Origin: Planctomycetota bacterium
Lineage (GTDB): Bacteria; Planctomycetota; Phycisphaerae; Phycisphaerales; UBA1924
DNA: 44,109 nt
Direction: 5' to 3'
Assembly (NCBI GenBank): GCA_963204725.1
Contig: CAUJHH010000075.1
Coordinates: forward strand, 1-44,109
The position numbers were made by a program, and so were the translations under genes. The notes beneath the pieces were generated by a model. The model worked only from the letters and a program-made list of their open reading frames with translations, had not been told where the DNA came from and ran no database searches. Positions 1-6,151 of this stretch are shown here, one piece after another; the first letter of the stretch is position 1; every line of letters starts with the position of its first letter.

Positions 1-686
1 TGGTACGGCAACATTGACCAGGCCCAAAGAACTCCCTGGCCGAGATGCCCGAGGCCCATGAGCCAGAGTTCCGCGGGCAAGTAGTTGAGGGCAGGCCCTC
101 GTGCACTCGGGTCATGCACGGCGAGATCGGGACGCCAAAGCGATAGCCCCACCGGCCGCTTGAGCGCCGCGGCGTGGACGCCACAAGCATCGAAGAACCT
201 CTCCGCGAGGTAGAGTCCCGCTCCGGCAGTACCAGTAAGGGCGTGCGAAGGCCCCCGCTCTAGGCGGCTTGGCCAGTCTGGCGGAGCCAAGTCCACGCAC
301 CATCCGTGATGGGCAACTCTGTATTGACCTTGGCCGCCTCCGCCGAGGCACACGTCCGCATTAGCGGGTGCGTCCGCTTCGATAGATTCTGCGCCCAGCG
401 ATTTGAGCGCCTCGCCCAAAGAGCTGGCCGGCCAAGGAACGAGCGGCTGCGCCGCGAGCACTCCTCTGGCCGCTTGGATGCGCAGCGGTCGTTTGAATAC
501 GCGAGGCATGAGATTCGCAAGCGTGAGCAGAAATGCTTGGTCTGCCGACGAACCTCGAACGCTCTCGTCCGCCCAAGCCGTCACGTCCACCGCCGACAGG
601 ACCGCCAATGCCTGCTGTGGATCAATCTCTCGTGTATCAACGAGGAACTTCCCTACCCGATCAAAGCCATCTGCCTCAGCCCGCAT
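1..686 (-). CDS. E1-like ubiquitin-activating protein (ThiF-type), 3' end outside window
   Basis: This is an open frame of 228 codons with no stop, running off the left edge. The ATG is at 686, 11 bases after the JAB gene's stop, with GGAG upstream. The first ~205 residues match nothing I can name and look like the N-terminal non-catalytic region of two-part prokaryotic E1s. They lead into ELWLMGLGHLGQ (residues 206-217), a strand plus GxGxxG loop typical of the Rossmann adenylation domain of the ThiF/E1 superfamily. By family knowledge it would adenylate the C-terminal glycine of the ubiquitin-like protein encoded at the head of the same operon and pass it to the E2. The catalytic cysteine and the adenylation aspartate lie beyond the window, so activity cannot be judged. 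The position as fourth gene fits a BilD-type E1. The E1 call rests on one motif plus context. Confidence 0.8.
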   Translation of the reverse strand, partial: MRAEADGFDRVGKFLVDTREIDPQQALAVLSAVDVTAWADESVRGSSADQAFLLTLANLMPRVFKRPLRIQAARGVLAAQPLVPWPASSLGEALKSLGAESIEADAPANADVCLGGGGQGQYRVAHHGWCVDLAPPDWPSRLERGPSHALTGTAGAGLYLAERFFDACGVHAAALKRPVGLSLWRPDLAVHDPSARGPALNYLPAELWLMGLGHLGQGVLWAWSMLPY

Positions 687-697
687 GGTGACATCTC

Positions 698-1210
698 CTA
701 CAGCAAGACGAGCTTCGCCCGCGCCGGTGCGGTCCGACGGCTCCAGCGTCTGCTTCCGTGATATTCGTGAAGCCCAACCCCATCGAGGGCCCACCAGCGC
801 ATCTGCGCGAATCTCGGGAGAATGATCGCAAGGTGCCCCGCTTCGGGAATCATCGGGTGGGCCTGGTCTGAATCGCTCTGATCCACCCACTCGGTCGGAT
901 GGGTGTGAACATCGGCCACGACGCGGCGCTTCGACTCGCGACAGATTTTCCAGAGTTTCGAGTACCCACTGCTCGAAAACCGGATAATCCCGGACTCGAT
1001 TGCGTGCGGATCAAGGGTGTCATACGGCACATACGCATGAGCGCGATCGACCCGACCCTTGCGGTCACCGAGGATGAACGCTCCGCTTTCCCGCTTACCC
1101 AGCCCCCGCGCTCGGAGGTCCAGGACGAGGCGCCGCCAGAGCAGCATCGGGACCTTGAGCGTGCGCTCGATGTCAGACGCCATTGTAGTTTCGCGAGTTG
1201 AGGAGTTCAT
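698..1210 (-). CDS. JAB/JAMM-domain isopeptidase (deubiquitinase-like, BilC-type)
   Basis: A 170-residue protein with the full JAMM zinc-protease signature: E41 in RESGAF, then H102-T-H104-P, S112 and D115 (HxHP-x6-SxxD). This is the Prok-JAB family, which removes or trims ubiquitin-like modifiers. All metal ligands and the catalytic glutamate are present, so an active enzyme is expected. The start at 1210 is chosen because GGAGG sits 6 nt upstream (TTGGAGGCTGTCT before ATG). An internal ATG at 1183 gives 161 residues and an 11-bp overlap with the E2 gene, and is the main alternative. It sits between the E2-like and E1-like genes, so its likely job is to process or reverse conjugation of the tandem ubiquitin-like protein. 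Confidence 0.88.
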   Translation of the reverse strand: MNSSTRETTMASDIERTLKVPMLLWRRLVLDLRARGLGKRESGAFILGDRKGRVDRAHAYVPYDTLDPHAIESGIIRFSSSGYSKLWKICRESKRRVVADVHTHPTEWVDQSDSDQAHPMIPEAGHLAIILPRFAQMRWWALDGVGLHEYHGSRRWSRRTAPARAKLVLL

Positions 1211-1670
1211 AGACAGCCTCCAAGAGATCGACGATCGTGCGCCGTGCATGCCATGCCTGCCGCTTGTAGGTCGTCGGCCAGTCGCCGTGGTCGGAGAGCG
1301 GGCGACGGTCCATCGGGTGATAGAGGCAGCTTCCTGGTGCCTCAGGCGGCCAGTCGATCCGGAATACCTTGGCTACATCTCCGCTTCCCTTCGGGTGGAG
1401 CGCGAGAGCGAGCGGCGCATTCCGCTCGTGGTCCCAAAGTCTTGAGGTTGGGGCTCGACTGGGATACCCCTCGCAGTTCACCTTCAAGTAGAACGCGGCC
1501 GGGCTATTCGGACGAGCCGCGGCGGCGATCAGGAACACGGCCTCGGGAAATCTCACCCCGGGGTCCATGTTTTTCCACCGCCCCTCTGCCTCTCCGATAA
1601 GAAATGCGGCAGATTGCAGGTCTCCCCGCAACGCCGCTTCGTCCGGTGATGTGATCGTGATGTCGCTCAT
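1173..1670 (-). CDS. E2-like ubiquitin-conjugating protein (prokaryotic E2 family, BilB-type)
   Basis: A 165-residue protein with an E2/UBC-type layout: an N-terminal helix, a beta meander through FYLKVNCEGYPSRAP (residues 60-74, with the YPxxAP turn seen in E2 folds), then GSCLYHPMDRRP (113-124) where the catalytic cysteine would sit, and C-terminal helices. C115 is the best active-site candidate. The only other cysteine, C66, lies in the meander. No HPN motif of eukaryotic E2s is visible; L116-Y-H-P follows the cysteine instead. The ATG overlaps the stop of the ubiquitin-like gene (ATGA), and its 3' end overlaps the JAB gene, so the four genes are translationally coupled. The E2 call rests on pattern plus context. 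Confidence 0.78.
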   Translation of the reverse strand: MSDITITSPDEAALRGDLQSAAFLIGEAEGRWKNMDPGVRFPEAVFLIAAAARPNSPAAFYLKVNCEGYPSRAPTSRLWDHERNAPLALALHPKGSGDVAKVFRIDWPPEAPGSCLYHPMDRRPLSDHGDWPTTYKRQAWHARRTIVDLLEAVYELLNSRNYNGV

Positions 1671-2215
1671 CCGTTTACCTTCGGCCCCGGCACGAGCTCG
1701 ACACAGAGGCTGCAGCTCCCCAGGGTAAGGAGTTCAGCAAGACGCGTGTTCAGCTTCAGGTCATCTTCCGAGCCGCAAAGCCGCAGCTTGAGCGTCTCGG
1801 CATCTTCGCCCTCAAGCTTCCAGTGCCGGCGGGCCCATCGCAGCACCCGGCGAACGCGAGCGCTCGGCTGGAAGCGATGCTCGACCGAGTCCTGCTGGTA
1901 CTGGATGGTCACCGCAACCCGGCGGCAACAGGAACAGACGATGCGGGCGCCGCGGCCGATACCGAGAGCCGCGAGCGTCATCGAGAGCTTCTCGCCCCCG
2001 TGCTCGTCGTCCTCCCGCTCGTCATCTTCGTCGCCGTGAGCGTCCGTGGGGAAGAACGCCAGCATCCCCTCTCCGCCCGCCACTCCCGCGCGTGCGAGCA
2101 CCTCGCCCAACGTGTCGGTGGCCCGGGCACGGACCGGAGGGCCGTCGCCAACCCCCGACTTCGAGACGAACACCTGGAAGTCCTCGACCGTCTTCGCACC
2201 TTCAACAATGTCCAT
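1667..2215 (-). CDS. Tandem ubiquitin-like modifier (two beta-grasp domains, BilA/ISG15-like)
   Basis: 182 residues, first gene of the operon. Two similar-sized segments look like fused beta-grasp domains. Residues ~12-97 carry a long acidic insertion (EDDEREDDEHG and neighbours, about 61-73). Residues ~99-178 run from VAVTIQYQ through a helix (VRRVLRWARRHW) and a hydrophobic core to the final strand. The protein ends ...GPKVNG-stop, so a C-terminal glycine is exposed without processing. Cysteines cluster near each domain's last strand (C94, C96, C97; C147, C168, C171). The ATG at 2215 has CGGAG about 9 nt upstream. An upstream in-frame ATG at 2302 would add 29 unconvincing residues and lies at the candidate promoter. 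Tandem fusion resembles ISG15 and the BilA proteins. Sequence similarity to ubiquitin itself is low, so identity leans on the E2-JAB-E1 neighbours. Confidence 0.78.
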   Translation of the reverse strand: MDIVEGAKTVEDFQVFVSKSGVGDGPPVRARATDTLGEVLARAGVAGGEGMLAFFPTDAHGDEDDEREDDEHGGEKLSMTLAALGIGRGARIVCSCCRRVAVTIQYQQDSVEHRFQPSARVRRVLRWARRHWKLEGEDAETLKLRLCGSEDDLKLNTRLAELLTLGSCSLCVELVPGPKVNG

Positions 2216-2313
2216 GGCGATACACTCCGTTTGAATGGTGCCTGGGCCTGGCCAACCTCCCGGGACCAACGAGATCCTTGAGCGCCGGCCTTCCGTCAGC
2301 ACATCTACGGAAA

Positions 2314-2343
2314 ATAGTACCGATTTGTTCTGTTGAAGTCCAA
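2314..2343 (-). promoter_or_regulatory. Candidate promoter of the ubiquitin-like operon
   Basis: Read on the minus strand, TTGGAC (2338-2343) is followed after 18 nt by TACTAT (2314-2319). Initiation would fall near 2307, about 90 nt before the ubiquitin-like start codon. The -35 lies inside the inverted repeat at 2328-2348, so a bound regulator would occlude it. The match to consensus is moderate. Confidence 0.4.
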
Positions 2344-2348
2344 CAGAA
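2328..2348. promoter_or_regulatory. Inverted-repeat operator candidate between divergent units
   Basis: A perfect inverted repeat, TTCTGTTG-N5-CAACAGAA, lies between the ubiquitin-like operon (minus) and the HTH-ImmA gene (plus). Its geometry (8-bp arms, 21 bp overall) suits an XRE-type dimer, and the adjacent XRE protein is the obvious candidate ligand. It overlaps the candidate -35 of the minus-strand operon. Binding is inferred only. Confidence 0.5.
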
Positions 2349-2395
2349 GTGGATTTTTTGCCGCAAATGTTCTAGACTACTCGATAGCGATGAGG

Positions 2396-2415
2396 GATGC
2401 CGGAGAATCGGCATC
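2396..2415. repeat. Second inverted repeat in the divergent intergenic region
   Basis: GATGCCG-N6-CGGCATC is a perfect 7-bp arm repeat about 43 bp before the HTH-ImmA start codon. It could be an additional operator half-site pair or a hairpin in the 5' leader of that mRNA. Its sequence is unlike the TTCTGTTG repeat, so the same protein is unlikely to bind both in the same way. Confidence 0.35.
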
Positions 2416-2457
2416 TCCTGTGGTTCGCGATAGACACCCATCCCCTCCAAGGACTGC

Positions 2458-3732
2458 ATGGCACCCACCGAACGCTCACCAGCGACCGCGTCATTCGACC
2501 CAAGGGTCTTGGGCAAGAGGCTCGCCGATGCGAGGAGTAACGCTCAGTTGACCCAGGAGCAGGTGGCAGAGGCACTGGGAATTCTGAGAACAGCCATCGC
2601 CCAGATCGAGAGCGGGGCGCGAGCTGTGAGTTCAGATGAGCTTGTACGCCTGGCCCGCCTCTACAACAGATCAATCGACTCGTTCTTCGAAACCGAGCCG
2701 GACGCCGCCGTCGATGATGCGATGACGGTGCTTGCTCGCATGGCACCTCCAGTCCAGGGCGATGCAGAGACCGCGAAGTCCGTCGGCGCCCTGATCGATG
2801 TGTGTCGAGCGGGCGCGTCGCTCAAGCGCGAGCTTGGTCTCAAGAATCACGACGGGCCGCCGGCCTACGAATGGCCGCAACCTCGCAACATGGGCGATGC
2901 GGTAGAGCAGGGCAACACGGCTGCCGAACAGGAGCGCAAGCGCCTTGATCTTGGCGAAGCGCCGATCGCCGATATCCATGAACTCATCGCGAGGCAGGAT
3001 ATCTGGGCCGCGAGTGACCATCTCCCAGATGATGTTTCGGGCCTCTTTTTCAGTCATCAGACGACGGGCATGGTGATCGTGATCAATCACGACCATCACC
3101 CATGCCGTCAGCGTTTCTCGTACGCGCACGAGTACGCCCATGCGCTCTTTGACCGAAAGCTCAAGGTCACGTACACGGCGAAGGATAACTCGACCAACTT
3201 GATAGAGGCGAGAGCGAACGCATTTGCCGCGGCCTTCCTCATGCCCAAGCGAGGCGTGGAGCTTGCCCTTGAACGAGATGATAAGGGCAAGCCGAGCAAG
3301 CACCTGTTCAGCATGTACGACGTCGCCAACGAAGGGAGCACGGACATCGAGCGGCGGACGACGGCCGCTTCGCAACGGATGGGCGCAAAGGACGTGGCGC
3401 GGCTCGCTCTCCACTTTGACGCGAGCTACCAGGTTGCGTGCTTCCGACTGAAATCACTGGGCTTCATCAATCAGAACGAACTCAACGACCTCAAGGACAG
3501 AGAAGAAGCGGCCAGACTTTTCATGCGGCTTGCCCGTGGCGACCAGCCCGCGGGACAAGACCGCGAAACCATGCTTCGCCGGAAGTTCAAGAATCACATC
3601 ATCGCTCAGATGTTGCCGCTCATTTTAGAGGCGTATCAGCGGGAGATCATTTCACGAGGAAGAGTTCTTGAGCTTTCCTCGCTCATCGGCGTTCAGGGCA
3701 ATGCGATTCTTCAGATCGCGCAAACTCGGTGA
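2458..3732 (+). CDS. XRE-family HTH regulator fused to ImmA/IrrE-type metallopeptidase
   Basis: 424 residues. Residues ~16-75 form an XRE/Cro-type helix-turn-helix (LGKRLADARSNAQLTQEQVAEALG, IAQIESGARAVSSDELVRLARLY). The middle carries an ImmA/IrrE zinc peptidase: H224-E225-YA-H228 (HEXXH in YAHEYAHALFD), with E250 in EARANAFAAAFLMP as the third ligand. Family members regulate mobile elements and defence genes and cleave repressors. With both domains in one chain, this one may be an auto-cleaving repressor. It is divergent from the ubiquitin-like operon across ~240 bp holding an inverted repeat, and is followed after 21 bp by a PIN-domain gene. AGGA before the ATG supports the start. The C-terminal ~150 residues are helical and not recognised. 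Confidence 0.9.
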   Translation: MAPTERSPATASFDPRVLGKRLADARSNAQLTQEQVAEALGILRTAIAQIESGARAVSSDELVRLARLYNRSIDSFFETEPDAAVDDAMTVLARMAPPVQGDAETAKSVGALIDVCRAGASLKRELGLKNHDGPPAYEWPQPRNMGDAVEQGNTAAEQERKRLDLGEAPIADIHELIARQDIWAASDHLPDDVSGLFFSHQTTGMVIVINHDHHPCRQRFSYAHEYAHALFDRKLKVTYTAKDNSTNLIEARANAFAAAFLMPKRGVELALERDDKGKPSKHLFSMYDVANEGSTDIERRTTAASQRMGAKDVARLALHFDASYQVACFRLKSLGFINQNELNDLKDREEAARLFMRLARGDQPAGQDRETMLRRKFKNHIIAQMLPLILEAYQREIISRGRVLELSSLIGVQGNAILQIAQTR

Positions 3733-3753
3733 CAGTCGCAAGGACCTCGCGGC

Positions 3754-4278
3754 ATGCAAAGCCTTCCAGACAGACATTGTCTGCTCGATTCGAGCGTGCT
3801 TGTGAACTTCCTCGCCGTTGACCGGATGGATGTACTCGCGGAACTGCCCATGCAGGTCTTCTATGTGACCCCGCATGTCGACGACGAGATATCGCATCAC
3901 TACCCGGAACAACGAACCCGATTCGCGGCGGCTCAGGAAAATGGTTCGCTGCAGCAGACGCGTGTCGAGGGTGCGGAGCTAGCGATCTTCAATATGCTGG
4001 TGAGTCTGAATCTTGGCTATGGCGAGGCGGCGGCCATCGCCGCGGCGTTTTGCCGCGGAACGGCCGTTGGCCTTGATGACCGGGTGGCGCAGCGTCGCGC
4101 GAGGAAGCTTTCGCCCGATCTGCCCATCGTGACCACGATGGACCTGCTTCTCGACGCTATCGCTTGCGGAACACTGACCGTGCGGCAGGCCGACGCTATC
4201 AAGGGAGACCTTGAGACGCTCCACCGGTTCCGGATGCCCGGCTTCGGTAGCTTCGCCGAGCTTCTGTCGAACAACTAG
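3754..4278 (+). CDS. PIN-domain nuclease (toxin-like)
   Basis: 174 residues with the spacing of PIN-domain metal ligands: D12 in LLDSSV, E91 in GYGEAAAI, and D108/D109 in GLDDRVAQRRA, with D130 (TTMD) as a possible fourth. PIN proteins are Mg2+-dependent RNases, often toxins. No small antitoxin precedes it. The gene 21 bp upstream is the HTH-ImmA protein, and this pairing suggests the larger protein controls or inactivates the nuclease. The C-terminal helix (FGSFAELLSNN) resembles the C-terminus of PIN proteins described from ImmA-PIN pairs. It ends 27 bp from the convergent zinc-ribbon/HEPN gene. RNase activity is inferred. Confidence 0.82.
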   Translation: MQSLPDRHCLLDSSVLVNFLAVDRMDVLAELPMQVFYVTPHVDDEISHHYPEQRTRFAAAQENGSLQQTRVEGAELAIFNMLVSLNLGYGEAAAIAAAFCRGTAVGLDDRVAQRRARKLSPDLPIVTTMDLLLDAIACGTLTVRQADAIKGDLETLHRFRMPGFGSFAELLSNN

Positions 4279-4305
4279 ATTGTCGCTATGGGACTACCCG
4301 TGCCC

Positions 4306-5007
4306 TCACGGTGGGGCGAGCGGAGCGACCGTCGCGGCTCGGAGATTGAAAACGGCGATCCAGCTTTCGTGCTCATCCTTGAGCGACTCGACCAGATCAT
4401 GGATAAGGGTGTCGTCGAGCGCCTCGGGCCGGCCGTGTGCGAACTGATTCCGTTGTTCCTGGAGCCGCTTGAGCAGTTCAGCAATCTTGCCAAAACCGAG
4501 TGTCTCGAGATCGTTCCAGTACGTGCACGAGAAGAGAAGACGGTAGAGGCGGTCCAGGCGAGCGCCGATGGACCCGTAACGCTGAAGCAGGTCAGCGGTC
4601 ACTCTCTCGGGGAGATCACGCATCGCTGACCGCAAGAGGCGCTCGATACGCGCCTCAAAGTATGCCCAAAACACGATGGCGAGCACGGCACGCTGCGATG
4701 GGCGGTGGCTAGCGGCGATCGCTGAAAAGTCGGGTCCGGACGAGACGTCCCGCTTCCACTCCTGCTCAATGATGTCGAGGTACGCGTAATCTTCGTACCC
4801 ACCTTCGCCACCTGCGTAGACCTCCGCAACTGACTGTGGTTTGCCATCCGGAAGCAAGATCGTTCTCTGTTGCGGAGCCGGCATGGGCTTGCCGCAGGCC
4901 GGGCAGCTCTCCTCGTACTTCCGGATACCAGGGCAAGTGGGACAGCGGATGTAGCTATACCACAGACTCGACCAGTGCCAGCCCTCGGGAAGCGAATCAG
5001 ACCACAT
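4306..5007 (-). CDS. Zinc-ribbon plus HEPN-like (RX4H) protein
   Basis: 233 residues. The N-terminus has a four-cysteine zinc ribbon (C22, C25, C35, C38: RCPTC...SCPAC). After an acidic linker, an all-helical C-terminal half (about 108-215) ends in EQRNQFAHGRPE with R186-N-x3-H191, the RX4H ribonuclease motif of HEPN domains. HEPN RNases act in toxin-antitoxin, abortive-infection and CRISPR contexts. The preceding helix FWAYFEARIERLL resembles RiboL-PSP/MAE-type HEPNs. The start at 5007 is chosen because the frame upstream (to 5436) reads through non-coding repeats. No clear Shine-Dalgarno is seen. It lies convergent to the PIN gene inside the island. Target and partner are unknown. Confidence 0.7.
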   Translation of the reverse strand: MWSDSLPEGWHWSSLWYSYIRCPTCPGIRKYEESCPACGKPMPAPQQRTILLPDGKPQSVAEVYAGGEGGYEDYAYLDIIEQEWKRDVSSGPDFSAIAASHRPSQRAVLAIVFWAYFEARIERLLRSAMRDLPERVTADLLQRYGSIGARLDRLYRLLFSCTYWNDLETLGFGKIAELLKRLQEQRNQFAHGRPEALDDTLIHDLVESLKDEHESWIAVFNLRAATVAPLAPP

Positions 5008-5089
5008 GGAAAAGACTACGCGCTTAGAGGACGGGAGAAACAGCCGGCGTGAAAACGTGCACTGAATCAGCCCCGCGCCCTCAGCCTCG

Positions 5090-5131
5090 GAAAACGACAG
5101 TCGCAAACTGCCCCCCAGAGAACCTGTTGCC
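5090..5131. repeat. 42-bp direct repeat, copy 1
   Basis: Begins GAAAACGACAGTCGCAAACT and matches copy 2 (5309-5350) at 37 of 42 positions, with the first 21 identical. Copies are in the same orientation, 219 bp apart. It may be a relic attachment site or the end of a lost cassette. Confidence 0.6.
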
Positions 5132-5249
5132 AGTTTCGGACAACGGGGCACTCTCTGGTTTGACCACTCAACAATCGTTCGACCTTCCGCGAGGAACTCG
5201 CCGATTTCATGACAAAGCCCCGACGCGGGACACGCTCGGGGCGTGGAAT

Positions 5250-5269
5250 CGGAGTTGGTGGGATTCGAA
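5250..5269 (-). other. tRNA/tmRNA 3'-end-like fragment
   Basis: On the minus strand, TTCGAATCCCACCAACTCCG reads like a T-loop, the 3' half of a T-stem and an acceptor 3' strand. No matching 5' half lies upstream, so it is not a gene. It sits between the two direct repeats and 212 bp from the intact tRNA-Ser, consistent with a leftover att core. The match is short and could be chance. Confidence 0.35.
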
Positions 5270-5308
5270 TGTACATACATGTCGACATACGGGCGGCATA
5301 GCGATGCT

Positions 5309-5350
5309 GAAAACGACAGTCGCAAACTGGCCGCCAGAGACTCTGTCGCC
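5309..5350. repeat. 42-bp direct repeat, copy 2
   Basis: Second copy of the 5090-5131 unit, same orientation, five mismatches, all in the right half. On the minus strand both end ...TTTGCGACTGTCGTTTTC. Confidence 0.6.
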
Positions 5351-5433
5351 GATTTGGGCGCACAGGTCGGTCTCTGTCCACCAGCCGTCGCCGAGCCTCG
5401 TCGGATCCGGCCGTAATTCCGCGGAAAAACGGG

Positions 5434-5476
5434 CAAAAACGAACAAGGGAGACTAGGCCGAAACCGAGTCTCCCTT
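5434..5476 (-). terminator. Rho-independent terminator of tRNA-Ser
   Basis: On the minus strand, AAGGGAGACT (5467-5476) pairs perfectly with AGTCTCCCTT (5445-5454) across a 12-nt loop. GTTCGTTTTTG follows. It starts six bases past the tRNA 3' end. Confidence 0.75.
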
Positions 5477-5481
5477 TGAAG

Positions 5482-5572
5482 CGGAGAGGGGGGGATTCGA
5501 ACCCCCGATACGGAGTGAACCCCGTATAACGGTTTAGCAAACCGGCGCCTTCAGCCACTCGGCCACCTCTCC
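5482..5572 (-). tRNA. tRNA-Ser (anticodon GCU)
   Basis: A 91-nt cloverleaf with a class II long variable arm. The acceptor GGAGAGG pairs with CCTCTCC, with discriminator G at 5482. The anticodon loop TTTGCTAAA places GCT at 5536-5538, reading AGC/AGU serine codons. The T-arm is GGGGGTTCGAATCCCCC. No CCA is encoded. The 3' end faces the accessory island, so it is the probable integration site for it. Confidence 0.96.
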
Positions 5573-5598
5573 GGCGGATCGGCCGAAGCATAGCACAC

Positions 5599-5629
5599 GA
5601 TGGCGTCCGGAGTCGTTCCGGACGCCATC
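5599..5629. terminator. Perfect 13-bp hairpin
   Basis: GATGGCGTCCGGA - 5-nt loop - TCCGGACGCCATC lies between the tRNA 5' end and the stop of the coiled-coil gene. It has no T-run on either strand, but its position suits transcription termination of the minus-strand gene ending at 5661. Confidence 0.5.
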
Positions 5630-5660
5630 GGTTTGCTCGGCTTTCGGGTCGTGAGCGGGC

Positions 5661-5936
5661 TTATTCCTGCTCGCCAGGCTGGCTCTTGTTCTCGAGCAGC
5701 TTGCGCAGGTACTGATTCTCGCGGCGGGTTGCCTCGAGATCAAAGACGAGGTATTTGATGCTCAGACGGAGGTAGTCGAGCGAGTCCTGGAGGTCGTTGA
5801 TCGTCTTCTTCATCTTGTCGTGGCGATCCTTGGTCTCACTCGCGAGCGCCTCCAAGACCGGACGCTCGGAGTCGGGGAGCTTGCCGATCTGGCTGATGAG
5901 TTCGCCCAGCTTGGCCTGGAAGTCCTGCTCGTTCAT
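5661..5936 (-). CDS. Small coiled-coil protein, unknown function
   Basis: 91 residues, highly charged and helical throughout. Heptad-like stretches run from DRHDKMKKTINDLQDSLDYL (about 37-56) to ATRRENQYLRKLLENK, which suggests a dimeric coiled coil. It has no signal peptide or cysteine. The ATG at 5936 is preceded by GAGGAGACGAGAC, a good ribosome-binding site. The frame extends further upstream, but those residues are low-quality. I recognise no family. It stands between tRNA-Ser and the DUF3553 gene, all on the minus strand. Confidence 0.75.
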   Translation of the reverse strand: MNEQDFQAKLGELISQIGKLPDSERPVLEALASETKDRHDKMKKTINDLQDSLDYLRLSIKYLVFDLEATRRENQYLRKLLENKSQPGEQE

Positions 5937-6151
5937 GTCTCGTCTCCTCGTCTGGTCTTTGGGTTGTGAGCCGATTGGCTCATGGACGAGAGACAGGGAA
6001 CAACTGCCGGGCCGATGGGCGCGCAAGAGCGTGCCAACTCGGTCGGTCCGAGAATGCGGAGCCTGCGGGGGCTGGAACGGATTCGGGTTGGCAAGGGCGG
6101 CGTTCTCGGACAGCGGTTCGCAAGTGGGGCTGTGCGGCGCGTGGCGTCCGC

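Larger units (their letters stand above)
5008..5433. other. Intergenic stretch between island genes and tRNA-Ser
   Basis: About 430 bp with no convincing gene. Minus-strand reading frames here only translate a duplicated 42-bp segment. It contains the two direct-repeat copies, a tRNA-like 3' fragment and, at its right end, the T-rich tail of the tRNA terminator. It looks like an integration-scar region. Confidence 0.55.

Noticed and set aside
306..825. Plus-strand open frames opposite the E1 gene
   Set aside because: They lie antisense to a coupled, motif-bearing minus-strand gene and have Arg/Ser-rich compositions typical of shadow frames in high-GC DNA.
5250..5269. A complete tmRNA or second tRNA gene
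   Set aside because: Only a T-loop/acceptor-like 3' fragment is present, without a matching 5' half.
5008..5591. Minus-strand extension of the HEPN gene (to 5436) and the overlapping 174-residue frame
   Set aside because: They translate the duplicated 42-bp segment and, for the second, part of the tRNA; composition is poor and no start is supported.
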